Below, piece by piece: positions 22,253-31,470 of a stretch of 64,000 bases of DNA. The stretch spans positions 208,603-272,602 of the forward strand of contig NZ_LMNW01000031.1 in assembly GCF_001423125.1 (NCBI RefSeq). The letters run 5' to 3'. The DNA is from Duganella sp. Leaf126. Its GTDB lineage: Bacteria > Pseudomonadota > Gammaproteobacteria > Burkholderiales > Burkholderiaceae_D. The position numbers and the translations under genes are program-made. Each line of letters begins with the position of its first letter. Positions within the stretch are counted from its first letter, which is position 1. Under the pieces are notes generated by a model. That model was not told where the DNA came from. It did not search any database and saw nothing but the letters and a program-made list of their open reading frames with translations.

Positions 22253-23032
22253 TTACGACCGGCGGTGCGCGGCAAAGCCGCTCAGTCCGGACGCCAGATC
22301 GTCGCGCAAGGTCAGTGCGGGGATTTCGTAGTCGCCCCGGTTCTGGAGCCGGAACGGAATCGGCGCGGTGGTGGACAGCGTATCGAGGCGCAGTGCCAGC
22401 TGGTGGCACAGGGCGCCAAATCCATGCTCGTCGACCTTGCCGGTGCGGTACACCACGAACGGCGGCAGCACGTCGAAACCCGGGTAAAACAGGATGCCGT
22501 GCTGGATCGGGAACAACAGGTCGTCGATCGGGCCGTTGATGCCGCGTGCGCCGTAATGCGACGCCCAGCCGCCCGTAGTCACCATCAACATGGCGCGCTT
22601 GCCGGCCAGCTTGCCCTCGCCATAGCGGTCGCCCCAGTGCCGGTCCGAATGCTCGCCCACACCGTAGGCAAAACCGTTGGCGTACACGCGGTCCACCCAG
22701 CCCTTCAGAATGGCCGGCATCGAAAACCACCACAGCGGAAACTGCAGGAGCACGGTATCGGCCCATAGCAGCTTGTCCTGTTCGTGCGCGATATCGGGGC
22801 TCTGCCGGCCGCTGTCGTACGCGCGGCGCGCGTCGAGCACGGGGTCGAAGCGGTCTTGCGCTGCGCCATCGAGACTATCGCGTGCGTCGAGCGCGGCTTT
22901 CCAGTCCATCGCGTACAGGTCCGACACCTGCACCGCGTGTCCTGCCGCCTGCAAATGGCGCACGGCGAAATCCTTGAGGGCGCCGTTGAGCGACCGCGGT
23001 TCGGGATGGGCGTAGACGATCAGAATATTCAT
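22253..23032 (-). CDS. NAD(P)H-dependent quinone oxidoreductase (flavodoxin-like fold)
   Basis: A 259-residue FMN/FAD flavoprotein of the NQO1/MdaB/KefF family. The N-terminus MNILIVYAHPEPRSLNGALKD gives the phosphate-binding loop. DTVLLQFPLWWFSMPAILKGWVDRVY is the flavin/nicotinamide signature, and TTGGWASHYGARGING follows as the second flavin loop. It is predicted to perform two-electron reduction of quinones or nitro compounds in the cytoplasm. It is divergently paired with a LysR regulator 98 bases away, which probably controls it, a common arrangement for electrophile-responsive quinone reductases. Confidence 0.9.
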   Translation of the reverse strand: MNILIVYAHPEPRSLNGALKDFAVRHLQAAGHAVQVSDLYAMDWKAALDARDSLDGAAQDRFDPVLDARRAYDSGRQSPDIAHEQDKLLWADTVLLQFPLWWFSMPAILKGWVDRVYANGFAYGVGEHSDRHWGDRYGEGKLAGKRAMLMVTTGGWASHYGARGINGPIDDLLFPIQHGILFYPGFDVLPPFVVYRTGKVDEHGFGALCHQLALRLDTLSTTAPIPFRLQNRGDYEIPALTLRDDLASGLSGFAAHRRS

Positions 23033-23101
23033 GCTGGTGCTCCGGTTAGGTGGAAAGCTGCCAGCGTAGTACGTGCGCTGATATAGTAGAAATGAATTCC
23101 T

Positions 23102-23118
23102 TCGATAACAGGTATCGA
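23102..23118. promoter_or_regulatory. Dyad in the divergent quinone reductase/LysR promoter region
   Basis: TCGATAACAGGTATCGA is an inverted repeat with 6-base arms and a 5-base centre, located 12 bases before the LysR start and about 70 bases from the reductase start. LysR-type operators are interrupted dyads of this size, so it is a candidate site for the neighbouring regulator. Confidence 0.5.
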
Positions 23119-23130
23119 CAATATTAATAC

Positions 23131-24045
23131 ATGAGCCTTGCGATGACCGATCTCCGCCAACTGGACCTGAACCTGCTCGTCACCCTGGACGTGCTGCTGG
23201 CCGAACACAATGTCACGCGTGCAGCGCGCCGCCTGCACCTGTCGCAGCCCTCGGTGAGCGTGCACCTGGCCAGGCTGCGCGAGATGTTCGGCGATCCGCT
23301 GCTGCTGCCGGGACCGCGCGGCATGCGGCCCACCGCGCGCGGCGAATCATTACGTGAACCGCTGCGCCTGGCACTCGAAGCGCTGGGACAGGCGGTGGCG
23401 CCGGCCAGCGCCTTCGACCCGGCCGTCGCCACGCAGACCTGGCGCGTGGCCGCCACCGACTATGGCGAATCGACGATCGTGCTGCCGGCGCTGGCCAGCC
23501 TGCGTCAGCAGGCGCCCGCCACCCGGCTGGCGGTGCTGGAACTGGCGCCCGACCGCATCACCCGCCAGGCCGAGCAAGGCGAGATCGACCTGGCCTTCCA
23601 CACCAGCGCGGGCGCACCGCCGGGCTTGCGCCGCCGCACCCTGTTTGCCGAGCGCTACGTGCTGGCCGGCCGCATGGACCATCCGCGCCTGCAGCGCAAA
23701 CCTACTCTCAAACAGTTCTGCACACTCGAACACGTGCTGGTCTCCAACAGCGGCGGCTTTTATGGCGTCACCGACGAGGTGCTGGCGCAAGCGGGCCTGA
23801 GCCGGCGCGTGGCGCTGTCGGTGCCGCACTTTTTGTTCATGATCGCCGCGCTGGCCGCCACCGACCTGGTGGCGCTGGTGCCCGAGCGCCTGGTGCGCGG
23901 CAACCGGGCCCTGACCACCGTCGCCCCGCCGGTCGCAGTGCCCGGCTACGAGATGGCGATGCTGTGGCACGAACGCGCCCACCGCGATCCGGCGCATCAG
24001 TGGTTGCGGGCGCAGGTACAGCATGCGGTGATGCCGGTGAGCTGA
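23131..24045 (+). CDS. LysR family transcriptional regulator
   Basis: A 304-residue regulator with a winged helix-turn-helix in the first 65 residues (RQLDLNLLVTLDVLLAEHNVTRAARRLHLSQPSVSVHLARLRE) and a LysR substrate-binding domain from about 95. An in-frame ATG at 23143 gives an alternative start four residues later. The N-terminal motif is of the NodD/PcpR-like subgroup (LDLNLL). It is divergent from the flavin quinone reductase and a dyad lies between them, so that gene is the probable target; the inducer is unknown. Confidence 0.93.
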   Translation: MSLAMTDLRQLDLNLLVTLDVLLAEHNVTRAARRLHLSQPSVSVHLARLREMFGDPLLLPGPRGMRPTARGESLREPLRLALEALGQAVAPASAFDPAVATQTWRVAATDYGESTIVLPALASLRQQAPATRLAVLELAPDRITRQAEQGEIDLAFHTSAGAPPGLRRRTLFAERYVLAGRMDHPRLQRKPTLKQFCTLEHVLVSNSGGFYGVTDEVLAQAGLSRRVALSVPHFLFMIAALAATDLVALVPERLVRGNRALTTVAPPVAVPGYEMAMLWHERAHRDPAHQWLRAQVQHAVMPVS

Positions 24046-24264
24046 ATGCTTTTGGCCGGAATCCAGGCGGCACTCCGGGTAAAATCAACGCTCCTTTCGG
24101 CGCTGGAAGGATATGCCGAAGCGCAGGGCATCGGCTATCAAACCCTGATCAACGCCGCGCTGCGCAAGGCGATGCAGTCGGCAAAAGGCGCGCCGCTGAC
24201 GGTGGCCAGCTTGCGCACGGTGCTCAGGCAAGAGCTGGCAGCCATCGGGAACCAGAGCGCCTGA
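24046..24264 (+). CDS. Small BrnA/CopG-like protein, possible orphan antitoxin
   Basis: A 72-residue product beginning at the ATG immediately after the LysR stop. The central VKSTLLSALEGYAEAQGIGYQTLINAALRKAMQ resembles the ribbon-helix-helix C-terminus of BrnA/CopG-type antitoxins, where GYQTxINAxLR is characteristic. There is no ribosome-binding site beyond the LysR coding end and no toxin gene beside it. It could be translated by coupling with LysR, or it may be a remnant. An intrinsic terminator follows within ten bases. Confidence 0.5.
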   Translation: MLLAGIQAALRVKSTLLSALEGYAEAQGIGYQTLINAALRKAMQSAKGAPLTVASLRTVLRQELAAIGNQSA

Positions 24265-24268
24265 CGAA

Positions 24269-24297
24269 AAAAAACGACGCGCGCAGCGTCGTTTTTT
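24269..24297. terminator. Bidirectional intrinsic terminator between the LysR group and eda
   Basis: A 12-base perfect stem (AAAAAACGACGC paired with GCGTCGTTTTTT) around a GCGCA loop. T-runs exist on both strands, so it can end the rightward LysR transcript and the leftward edd-eda transcript. Confidence 0.92.
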
Positions 24298-24319
24298 GAT
24301 CGGCACCCGGTTGCGGCGC

Positions 24320-24946
24320 TTAGATCCGCAGTCCGCTGGCCGCCTTGGCCAGGTCGGTGATGCGGTCCCAGTCGCCGGCGGCAATCGCGTCTTTCGGGGT
24401 CAGCCACGAGCCGCCCACGCAGGCCACGTTTTTCAGCTTGAGGAACTGGCCGGCCGTCTCCTGCGAAATGCCGCCGGTCGGACAGAAGGTCACGTCCGGC
24501 AGCGGGCCGCTGATGGCGCTGAGCATGCCGGCGCCGCCGGCCGGCACGGCCGGGAACAGCTTGAGCTGCTGGAAGCCGTGCTCGCGCGCAGCCATCACTT
24601 CCGACGGCGTCATCACGCCCGGCAGCAGCGGCAGGCCGCTCGATTTGGCGGCCTGGATCAGCGCAGGCGTCAGGCCCGGCGAGACGCCGAACACGGCGCC
24701 GGCGTCGCGCGCGGCAGCGAATTCCTCGGGCTGGGTCAGGGTGCCGACGCCGACGATGGCGCCTTCCACCTCGGCCATGGCGCGGATGGCGCCCAGGCCG
24801 TGCTTGGTCCGCAGGGTCACTTCCAGCACCCGGATGCCGCCGGCCACCAGCGCCTTGGCCAGTGGTACCGCGTGTTCGGGTTCGTCGATCGCGATCACGG
24901 GGATCACGGCGGAAGTACGCATAATGTCGAGCAGGGTCATGGTCAT
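24320..24946 (-). CDS. eda: KDPG aldolase (2-dehydro-3-deoxy-phosphogluconate aldolase)
   Basis: A 208-residue class I aldolase splitting 2-keto-3-deoxy-6-phosphogluconate into pyruvate and glyceraldehyde-3-phosphate, the last step of the Entner-Doudoroff pathway. Motifs: [23 protein letters not shown], the general-base glutamate in [20 protein letters not shown], the Schiff-base lysine in [14 protein letters not shown], and CPTGGIS for phosphate. The length is typical. It begins two bases after the edd stop, so the two are cotranscribed and probably translationally coupled. The transcript ends at the strong hairpin just downstream. Confidence 0.97.
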   Translation of the reverse strand: MTMTLLDIMRTSAVIPVIAIDEPEHAVPLAKALVAGGIRVLEVTLRTKHGLGAIRAMAEVEGAIVGVGTLTQPEEFAAARDAGAVFGVSPGLTPALIQAAKSSGLPLLPGVMTPSEVMAAREHGFQQLKLFPAVPAGGAGMLSAISGPLPDVTFCPTGGISQETAGQFLKLKNVACVGGSWLTPKDAIAAGDWDRITDLAKAASGLRI

Positions 24947-24948
24947 GA

Positions 24949-26871
24949 TTACACTTCTTTCTTCATCGAGAAATCTTCATCGGAACCCGGCACGGTGTTA
25001 CCGACCGGCTCTTTGTCATGCAGGCCCACCACGGTCGGGATCGGCGACGGCAGCGGGAAGGTGGTGGCGCCCGTTTCCGCTTCGGAGACGCTGTGACGGA
25101 ACATGGCGAACAGTTCGCGACCCATGCCCACGCCGTTCGGCGTCAGGTCGGCGGTGGCCTGCTCGCGCGCATTCCAGGTGCTGGCCTCCACCTTGGCTTC
25201 GAGCGTGCCGGTACGGGCGCACACGCGGATGATGTCGCCGTCACGCACGCGGCCCAGCGGACCGCCGGCCAGGATTTCCGGCGACACGTGGATCGCGGCC
25301 GGCACCTTGCCCGACGCGCCCGACATGCGGCCGTCGGTCACCAGCGCCACGTGGCGGCCGGCGTCCTGCAGGTTGGCCAGCGCCGGCGTCAGCGCGTGCA
25401 GTTCGGGCATGCCGTTGGCGCGCGGTCCCTGGAAGCGCAGCACGGCCACGAAGTCGCGGTCGAGCTGACCGGCCTTGTACGCTTCCATGAAATCTTCCTG
25501 CGAATTGAACACCAGCGCCGGCGCTTCCACGGTCTGGTGCTCGGGCTTGACGGCCGACACCTTCATCACGGCGCGACCGAGATTGCCCTTGACCAGCACG
25601 GTGCCGCCGTCGGGCGAGAACGGTGCAGTAATCTTGCGCAGCACCGCCTCGTCGCCCGACTGCTCGGGCGCCGCTTTCCACACCACACCCTGGCCGCCTT
25701 CGCCAAGGAACGGTTCGGTGCAGTGGGCGCGCAGGCCCTTGCCGAGGATGGTGGTGACGTCGTCATGTAGCAGGCCGCCGTCGAGCAGCTCGCGGATCAC
25801 GAAACCGGTGCCGCCGGCCGCGTGGAAGTGGTTGACGTCGGCGTTGCCGTTCGGGTAGATGCGGGTCAGCAGCGGCACCACTTTCGACAGCTCGTCGAAA
25901 TCGTCCCAGTCGATCACGATGCCGGCCGCCTTGGCGATCGCCACCAGGTGCAGCGTGTGGTTGGTGGAGCCGCCGGTCGTCAGCAGCGCGACGATGGCGT
26001 TGACGATCGACTTTTCATCGACCACGTGGCCGACCGGCAGATACTCGTCCGACTGGGCCGTGATCACGGCGGCGCGGCGCGCGGCGGCCTTGGTCAGCTC
26101 GGCGCGCAGCGGCGTGTTCGGGGTGATGAAGGCGGCGCCCGGCAGGTGCAGGCCCATCACTTCCATCAGCATCTGGTTGCTGTTGGCGGTGCCGTAGAAG
26201 GTGCAGGTGCCGGCGCCGTGGTACGACTGCGACTCGCCTTCGAGCAGTTCGGCGCGGCCGACCTTGCCCTGCGCGTACAGCTGGCGGATCTTGGCTTTCT
26301 CGGAGTTGGACAGGCCGGTGGTCATCGGGCCGGCCGGCACGAACACGGCCGGCAAATGGCCGAAGTGCAGCGCGCCGATCAGCAGGCCCGGCACGATCTT
26401 GTCGCACACGCCCAGGTACACGGCCGCATCGAACATATTGTGCGACAGCGCGATGGCGGTGGACATGGCGATCGCGTCGCGCGAGAACAGCGACAGTTCC
26501 ATGCCGGGCTGGCCTTGCGTGACGCCGTCGCACATGGCAGGCGTGCCGCCGGCAAACTGGGCCACCGCGCCGACTTCGCGCACGGCCTCCTTGATCAGCG
26601 CCGGGAAGCCCTCGAACGGCTGGTGCGCCGACAGCATGTCGTTGTAAGCGGAAACGATGGCCACCGACGGCTTTTTCAGCTCCTTCAGGGCGAGCTTGTC
26701 GTTGGCCGGAAAGGCGGCAAATCCGTGCGCCAGGTTGGTACACGCCAGCGTGCCGCGCTGCACGCCCTTCACGCGCGCAGCGTCGAGGTGCGCGAGATAA
26801 GCCCCGCGCGACGGTTTGCTACGTGAAATGATGCGCTCGGTGACGGATTTCAGTACGGGATGCAAGGCCAT
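24949..26871 (-). CDS. edd: 6-phosphogluconate dehydratase
   Basis: A 640-residue IlvD/Edd-family dehydratase that converts 6-phosphogluconate to KDPG, committing carbon to the Entner-Doudoroff pathway. Both family signatures are visible: [20 protein letters not shown] near residue 155 and the C-terminal [22 protein letters not shown]. Cysteine-containing segments for the iron-sulfur cluster are also present ([18 protein letters not shown]). The length is that of Edd rather than IlvD (about 560-615). AAGGA precedes the ATG. A HexR-like site lies 60 bases upstream of the start, so repression should be relieved when KDPG accumulates. Confidence 0.97.
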   Translation of the reverse strand: MALHPVLKSVTERIISRSKPSRGAYLAHLDAARVKGVQRGTLACTNLAHGFAAFPANDKLALKELKKPSVAIVSAYNDMLSAHQPFEGFPALIKEAVREVGAVAQFAGGTPAMCDGVTQGQPGMELSLFSRDAIAMSTAIALSHNMFDAAVYLGVCDKIVPGLLIGALHFGHLPAVFVPAGPMTTGLSNSEKAKIRQLYAQGKVGRAELLEGESQSYHGAGTCTFYGTANSNQMLMEVMGLHLPGAAFITPNTPLRAELTKAAARRAAVITAQSDEYLPVGHVVDEKSIVNAIVALLTTGGSTNHTLHLVAIAKAAGIVIDWDDFDELSKVVPLLTRIYPNGNADVNHFHAAGGTGFVIRELLDGGLLHDDVTTILGKGLRAHCTEPFLGEGGQGVVWKAAPEQSGDEAVLRKITAPFSPDGGTVLVKGNLGRAVMKVSAVKPEHQTVEAPALVFNSQEDFMEAYKAGQLDRDFVAVLRFQGPRANGMPELHALTPALANLQDAGRHVALVTDGRMSGASGKVPAAIHVSPEILAGGPLGRVRDGDIIRVCARTGTLEAKVEASTWNAREQATADLTPNGVGMGRELFAMFRHSVSEAETGATTFPLPSPIPTVVGLHDKEPVGNTVPGSDEDFSMKKEV

Positions 26872-26930
26872 GGTGATTCCTTATCGATGAACTTCGCGGT
26901 GACTAATTCGGCGAACTGATGCGGTTAATT

Positions 26931-26946
26931 ATGAAATTTTACTACA
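26931..26946 (-). promoter_or_regulatory. HexR-like operator upstream of edd
   Basis: Read on the minus strand the site is TGTAGTAAAATTTCAT. It matches the sites before pgi and zwf (shared YGTAGTRAA-TTT core). The hexR gene is in the same cluster. Together with the pgi site it occupies the 289-base divergent edd-pgi region, which otherwise holds no gene. Confidence 0.72.
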
Positions 26947-27089
26947 AAACGGCGCAGCCATCGATTTTTCGTGTCGACTTCGCGATATCCACAGGGCTGG
27001 CTGGCTATTTCAATGAAATCGGCTAGCTGATTACTACGCAAGAAAGCCTGCTTTTCGCCGCGAGAAAATTCCATAATCTCAACAGAACC

Positions 27090-27105
27090 GTAGTGAATTT
27101 ACCGC
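27090..27105 (+). promoter_or_regulatory. HexR-like operator upstream of pgi
   Basis: CGTAGTGAATTTACCG, ten bases before a possible -10 box (TATTAT at 27115-27120). Binding here would cover the -35 region, consistent with repression. A related half-site, ATTACTACG, lies near 27030. Confidence 0.68.
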
Positions 27106-27160
27106 TTTTTCCTGTATTATTCAGCCATCTTATTCTTTCTTCCAATCGACGCCCAACACT

Positions 27161-28810
27161 ATGCGCCAACCTGCCCTTACCTCGACCGCCAGCTACCAAG
27201 CCCTTGCAGCCCACGCCGTTGACGCCCGCCAGTGGCAGATGCGCCAGCTGTTTGCCGACAATGCCCAGCGCTTCCCGCAACTGACGGTCGATGCTGCCGG
27301 CCTGTTCCTCGATTATTCCAAGAACCGCCTCGACGCCGACACCGTCGCCCGGCTGGTGGAACTGGCGCGCGAACGCGGCGTGGAAGCGCAGCGCGACGCC
27401 ATGCTGCGTGGTGACAAAATCAATCTTACCGAACATCGTGCCGTGCTGCATACGGCGCTGCGTTTGCCGCGCGGAAAAAGCCTGGTGGTCGACGGCCGCG
27501 ACGTGGTGCCCGACGTGCACGCCGTGCTCGACCAGATGCGCGACTTCACCGACAAGGTGCGCAGCGGCGCCTGGCTCGGCTACAGCGGCAAGCCGATCAC
27601 CGACATCGTCAACATCGGCATCGGCGGCTCGGACCTGGGTCCGAAGATGGCGGTGCTGGCGCTGCGCTCGTTCGCCCATCCGCGCCTGACCATGCATTTC
27701 GTCTCCAATGTCGATGGTCACGACATGGACGCCGCGCTGGCCCGGGTCAACCCGGATACCACGCTGTTCATCATCGCCTCGAAGACCTTCACCACGGCCG
27801 AGACCATGCTTAACGCGAATACGGCGCGCAACTGGTTCCTGCAGTCGGCCGGCGAGGCCGACCTGGCGCGCCACTTCGTGGCCGTCTCCACCAATCTGCA
27901 AGCGGTGCAGGCGTTCGGCATCGACCCGGCCAATATGTTCCCGTTCTGGGACTGGGTCGGCGGCCGGTATTCGGTGTGGTCGGCGATCGGCCTGTCGGTG
28001 GCGCTGGCAGTCGGTTTCGGCTACTTCAGCGATTTCCTGGCTGGCGCCCACGCCATGGACGAGCACTTCCGCGAAGCGCCGCTGGAACAGAACATGCCGG
28101 TGCTGCTGGCCATGATCGGTTTCTGGAACCGCGAGTTCCTCGATGCCGGTTCGCTGTCGATCGCGCCGTACCACCAGGATCTGAACCGCTTTCCGGCCTA
28201 CCTGCAGCAGCTCGACATGGAAAGCAATGGCAAGCGCGTCACGCGCGGCGGCGCGGCGATCGATACGGCCACCTGCCCGGTGGTGTGGGGCGAATGCGGC
28301 ACCAATGCCCAGCACGCGTACTTCCAGCTGCTGCACCAGGGTACCGACATCACGCCGATCGACTTCATCGCCGCGCTGCGCGCCACCCACGACCTGGCCG
28401 GCCACCACGACGCGCTGCTGGCCAACTGCTTCGCCCAGTCGGAAGCCTTCATGACCGGCAAGACCGGCGACGAAGTGCGCGCCGACCTGGCCGCGCAACA
28501 ATTGTCCGCGACCGAGATCGAGGAACTGGTGCCGCACAAGACCTTCCCCGGCAACCGGCCGTCGAATACCATCCTGATGGATCAGCTGACGCCACGCACG
28601 CTGGGCGCCCTGATCGCGCTGTACGAGCACAAGACCTTCGTGCAGGGCGTGATCTGGGACGTCAACAGCTTCGACCAGTGGGGCGTGGAGCTGGGCAAGG
28701 TGCTGGCGAAGCATATCCAGGCCGAACTGCAGGGCGAGGTCCAGCCGGCGCGCCACGACAGCTCGACCAACGGCCTGATCGCCATGGCGAAAGCGGCGCA
28801 GCACCTGTGA
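27161..28810 (+). CDS. pgi: Glucose-6-phosphate isomerase
   Basis: A 549-residue cytosolic isomerase interconverting glucose-6-phosphate and fructose-6-phosphate. Full family motifs are present: [22 protein letters not shown] for phosphate binding, [31 protein letters not shown], and the late catalytic region VEPHK-like [14 protein letters not shown]. The length is that of the standard bacterial enzyme. The ribosome-binding site before the ATG is weak. It is divergent from edd with HexR-like sites between. In cells lacking a complete upper glycolysis, Pgi cycles fructose-6-phosphate back to the Entner-Doudoroff route. Confidence 0.97.
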   Translation: MRQPALTSTASYQALAAHAVDARQWQMRQLFADNAQRFPQLTVDAAGLFLDYSKNRLDADTVARLVELARERGVEAQRDAMLRGDKINLTEHRAVLHTALRLPRGKSLVVDGRDVVPDVHAVLDQMRDFTDKVRSGAWLGYSGKPITDIVNIGIGGSDLGPKMAVLALRSFAHPRLTMHFVSNVDGHDMDAALARVNPDTTLFIIASKTFTTAETMLNANTARNWFLQSAGEADLARHFVAVSTNLQAVQAFGIDPANMFPFWDWVGGRYSVWSAIGLSVALAVGFGYFSDFLAGAHAMDEHFREAPLEQNMPVLLAMIGFWNREFLDAGSLSIAPYHQDLNRFPAYLQQLDMESNGKRVTRGGAAIDTATCPVVWGECGTNAQHAYFQLLHQGTDITPIDFIAALRATHDLAGHHDALLANCFAQSEAFMTGKTGDEVRADLAAQQLSATEIEELVPHKTFPGNRPSNTILMDQLTPRTLGALIALYEHKTFVQGVIWDVNSFDQWGVELGKVLAKHIQAELQGEVQPARHDSSTNGLIAMAKAAQHL

Positions 28811-28825
28811 CCGCAGGCACCCGGT

Positions 28826-28929
28826 CCGTCATTCTCGCGCACGCGAGGATTCATATGATCGTCAACGACATTGTCCAGGCAAACTATGCACAGTCGTCCT
28901 ATGGATCCCCGCGTGCGCGGGGATGACGG
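28826..28929. repeat. REP-like palindromic element, copy 2
   Basis: A 104-base element fills most of the 137-base gap between pgi and the lactonase gene. It starts with CCGTCATTCTCGC and ends with GCGGGGATGACGG, the same inverted termini as copy 1. The right half has the GGATCCCCGCGTGCGCGGGG hairpin. The centre differs from copy 1. Confidence 0.85.
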
Positions 28930-28947
28930 ACTTGAGGATAACGAAAA

Positions 28948-29877
28948 ATGGAAAATACGCCCATCATTCAAGTCGCCTACGACGCCGTCATGCAAACCGG
29001 CGAATCGCCGCTGTGGCATGCCGATGAACAGGTGCTGTACTGGGTCGATATTCCGGCGCGCACCGTGCACCGGCTCGACCCCGCCAGCGGCGCGCATCAT
29101 GAATGGCTGCTCGAGAGCGAGCCGGCCAGCTTGGCGATTGCCGACCGCAAAGGCCTGATCGTTGCCACCCGCAAGGGCGTGCTGCACCTCGATACAGCCA
29201 GCACGGCATCAAGCGCCACCGACGTCCGTACCGCCGAAGTGCGCACCACCATGATTGCCCCCGCCCCCTACGACACGGCCATCACCCGCTTCAACGACGG
29301 CAAGGTCGATGGCGCCGGCCGCTACTGGATCGGCACCATCTACGAGCCGCGCGACCGGCCGGCCGCCGAGATGTATGTGCTGGAAAAAGGCCGGCTGCGC
29401 CGCGCCTGGGCCGGCGGCATGACCAATTCCAACGGCCTCGCCTTCAGCCCCGACCAGCGCACCATGTACCACGCCGATACCAGCGCCCACCTGCTGCGCC
29501 GCTTCGACTACGATGTGGCGAGCGGCACCGTGGGCGAGGAACGGGTGTTCCGGCAGTTCTCGGCCGACAAGGCCAGCAATTACGGCGGCCGCCCGGACGG
29601 CGGCGCCGTCGACAGCGAAGGCAACTACTGGAGCGCGCTGTTCGAGGGCGCCCGGCTGGTCAAGCTCTCGCCACAGGGCGAGGTGCTGGCCGAGCTCGCG
29701 CTGCCGGTGCGCTGCCCGACCATGGTCGCGTTCGGCGGCCCCAACCTGCGCACGCTGTACGTGACCAGCGCCGGCGCCCGGCCGGCCGAAGAACTGGCAC
29801 AATACCCGTTCAGCGGCAAGCTGCTGGCCCTGCAGGTGGACGTGGCCGGACGGCCGGAACCGGCCTACCGTGCGTAA
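28948..29877 (+). CDS. SMP-30/gluconolactonase/LRE family lactonase
   Basis: A 309-residue six-bladed beta-propeller sugar lactonase. The metal ligands of the family can be matched: Glu19 in TGESPLWH, the Asn of MTNSNGLAFSPD and the Asp of GRPDGGAVDSEGNYW. RFNDGKVDGAGRYWIGT carries the substrate-contacting Arg/Asn/Asp. There is no signal peptide, so it acts in the cytoplasm. GAGGA precedes the ATG. It stands between pgi and zwf, where most organisms would have pgl, and no Pgl-family gene is in the window. Gluconolactone, another aldonolactone or 6-phosphogluconolactone are all possible substrates. Confidence 0.9.
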   Translation: MENTPIIQVAYDAVMQTGESPLWHADEQVLYWVDIPARTVHRLDPASGAHHEWLLESEPASLAIADRKGLIVATRKGVLHLDTASTASSATDVRTAEVRTTMIAPAPYDTAITRFNDGKVDGAGRYWIGTIYEPRDRPAAEMYVLEKGRLRRAWAGGMTNSNGLAFSPDQRTMYHADTSAHLLRRFDYDVASGTVGEERVFRQFSADKASNYGGRPDGGAVDSEGNYWSALFEGARLVKLSPQGEVLAELALPVRCPTMVAFGGPNLRTLYVTSAGARPAEELAQYPFSGKLLALQVDVAGRPEPAYRA

Positions 29878-29898
29878 CACGGGCAACTGCCGGCCGAA

Positions 29899-29914
29899 TG
29901 TAGTAAAGTTTCTT
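29899..29914 (+). promoter_or_regulatory. HexR-like operator 1 upstream of zwf
   Basis: TGTAGTAAAGTTTCTT, the distal of two sites in the 104-base gap before zwf. It lies exactly 32 bases (about three helical turns) from the proximal site, so two HexR dimers could bind on the same face of the DNA. Confidence 0.68.
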
Positions 29915-29930
29915 GCCTTTTGCATTTCAG

Positions 29931-29946
29931 CGTAGTAAATTTACAC
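29931..29946 (+). promoter_or_regulatory. HexR-like operator 2 upstream of zwf
   Basis: CGTAGTAAATTTACAC, an imperfect palindrome (GTAGTAAATTTAC), 35 bases before the zwf start. It is the best dyad of the four sites and is expected to block zwf-hexR transcription, giving autoregulation. Confidence 0.75.
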
Positions 29947-29981
29947 ATCAACCCTCACGCTTTTTTACCTCAGATCTCACT

Positions 29982-31454
29982 ATGGCTCTTACCGATTTTG
30001 ACCTGGTTCTGTTCGGCGGCAGCGGCGACCTGTCGATGCGCAAATTGCTGCCCGCCATGTATGCGCGCGACGTCGCCAACGACCTGCCCCCTACCGCCCG
30101 CATCATCTGCGTGGGCCGGGCCGAGGCCAGCCAGGAAGAGTTCCTGCACACGGTAGAAACCACGTCGCGTCCGCTGATCAAGTCGCCGGCGGTGGTGCCG
30201 GCCATCTGGGCGCGCTTTACCGCGCGCATCGTGTACGTGTCGCTCAATGCCACCGACAGCCGCAGCTACGGCCCGCTGGTCGAGGCGCTGCGCCAGGACA
30301 GCGCCCTCACCCGCGTCTATTATCTGGCCACGCCGCCGGCGATCTTCGCGCAGATCTGCGACAACCTCAAGGAAAACGGCCTGGTCACGCCGAGCTCGCG
30401 CGTGGTGCTGGAAAAGCCGCTGGGCCGCGACCTGGCTTCGGCCAAGCAGATCAATGCCGAAGTGGGCAAGGTGTTCGAGGAATCGCAGATCTACCGCATC
30501 GACCACTACCTGGGCAAGGAAACCGTGCAGAACCTGCTGGCCCTGCGCTTCGGCAACATCCTGTTCGAACCGCTGTGGCGCCGCGAATGGATCTCCGACG
30601 TGCAGATCACCATCGCTGAAAAGCTGGGCGTGGGCAACCGCATGGGGTACTACGACACCTCGGGTGCGCTGCGCGACATGCTGCAAAACCACCTGCTGCA
30701 GCTGCTGTGCATCGTGGCCATGGAACCGCCGACCTCGATCGCGCCGGACGCCGTGCGCGATGCCAAGCTGCAGGTGCTGCGCTCGCTGAAAAAATTCACG
30801 CCGACCACGCTGGCGCAAAACATCGTGCGCGGCCAGTACCGCGCCGGCCATGTCGACGGCAAGGCCGTGCCGAGCTACCGCGACGAACCCGACGCACCGG
30901 AACATTCGCGCACCGAAACCTTCGTTGCCATGAAAGCCGAGATCGACACCTGGCGCTGGGCCGGCGTGCCGTTCTACCTGCGCACAGGCAAGCGCATGGC
31001 CGACAGCCTGGCCGAGATCGTCGTGCGCTTCAAGCAGATCCCGCACTCGATCTTCGCCCAGCCGACCAATAGCTTCCAGCCCAACTCGCTGGTGATCCGG
31101 CTGCAGCCGGACGAAGGCTTGCGCATGAACCTGATGGCCAAGACTCCGGGCGACGGCATGCGCCTGAAGCAGGCCGAACTCGAACTCGACTTCCGCGAGC
31201 AGTTCAAGTCGCCGCGCATGGAAGCGTACGAGCGTCTGCTGCTCGACGTGTTGCGCGGCCAGCTGACGCTGTTCATGCGCGGCGACGAGCTGGAAGCGGC
31301 CTGGGAATGGGTCGAACCGATCCTCGACCACTGGGAATCGGACGACAGCTATCCGGTGCCGTACTCGGCCGGCACCTGGGGCCCGGCCGCCTCGTCGGCA
31401 CTGATCAGCCGCGAAGGCTTGCAGTGGCGCGAAGAAGCGCTGCCCGAAGACTGA
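29982..31454 (+). CDS. zwf: Glucose-6-phosphate 1-dehydrogenase
   Basis: A 490-residue NAD(P)-dependent enzyme oxidising glucose-6-phosphate to 6-phosphogluconolactone, the entry to the Entner-Doudoroff and oxidative pentose phosphate routes. The Rossmann loop is FGGSGDLSMRKLLPAMY near residue 10 and the active site is YRIDHYLGKETVQNLL near 170. The length is standard. The ATG at 29982 (MALTDFDLV) is preferred to upstream in-frame starts, which would place coding sequence over the HexR operator. It is cotranscribed with hexR, 16 bases downstream. Confidence 0.97.
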   Translation: MALTDFDLVLFGGSGDLSMRKLLPAMYARDVANDLPPTARIICVGRAEASQEEFLHTVETTSRPLIKSPAVVPAIWARFTARIVYVSLNATDSRSYGPLVEALRQDSALTRVYYLATPPAIFAQICDNLKENGLVTPSSRVVLEKPLGRDLASAKQINAEVGKVFEESQIYRIDHYLGKETVQNLLALRFGNILFEPLWRREWISDVQITIAEKLGVGNRMGYYDTSGALRDMLQNHLLQLLCIVAMEPPTSIAPDAVRDAKLQVLRSLKKFTPTTLAQNIVRGQYRAGHVDGKAVPSYRDEPDAPEHSRTETFVAMKAEIDTWRWAGVPFYLRTGKRMADSLAEIVVRFKQIPHSIFAQPTNSFQPNSLVIRLQPDEGLRMNLMAKTPGDGMRLKQAELELDFREQFKSPRMEAYERLLLDVLRGQLTLFMRGDELEAAWEWVEPILDHWESDDSYPVPYSAGTWGPAASSALISREGLQWREEALPED

Positions 31455-31470
31455 GCGGACCACGTCCCGC

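Noticed and set aside
29913..29981. Upstream extension of zwf
   Set aside because: It would cover the HexR operator at 29931-29946 and adds residues absent from the family.
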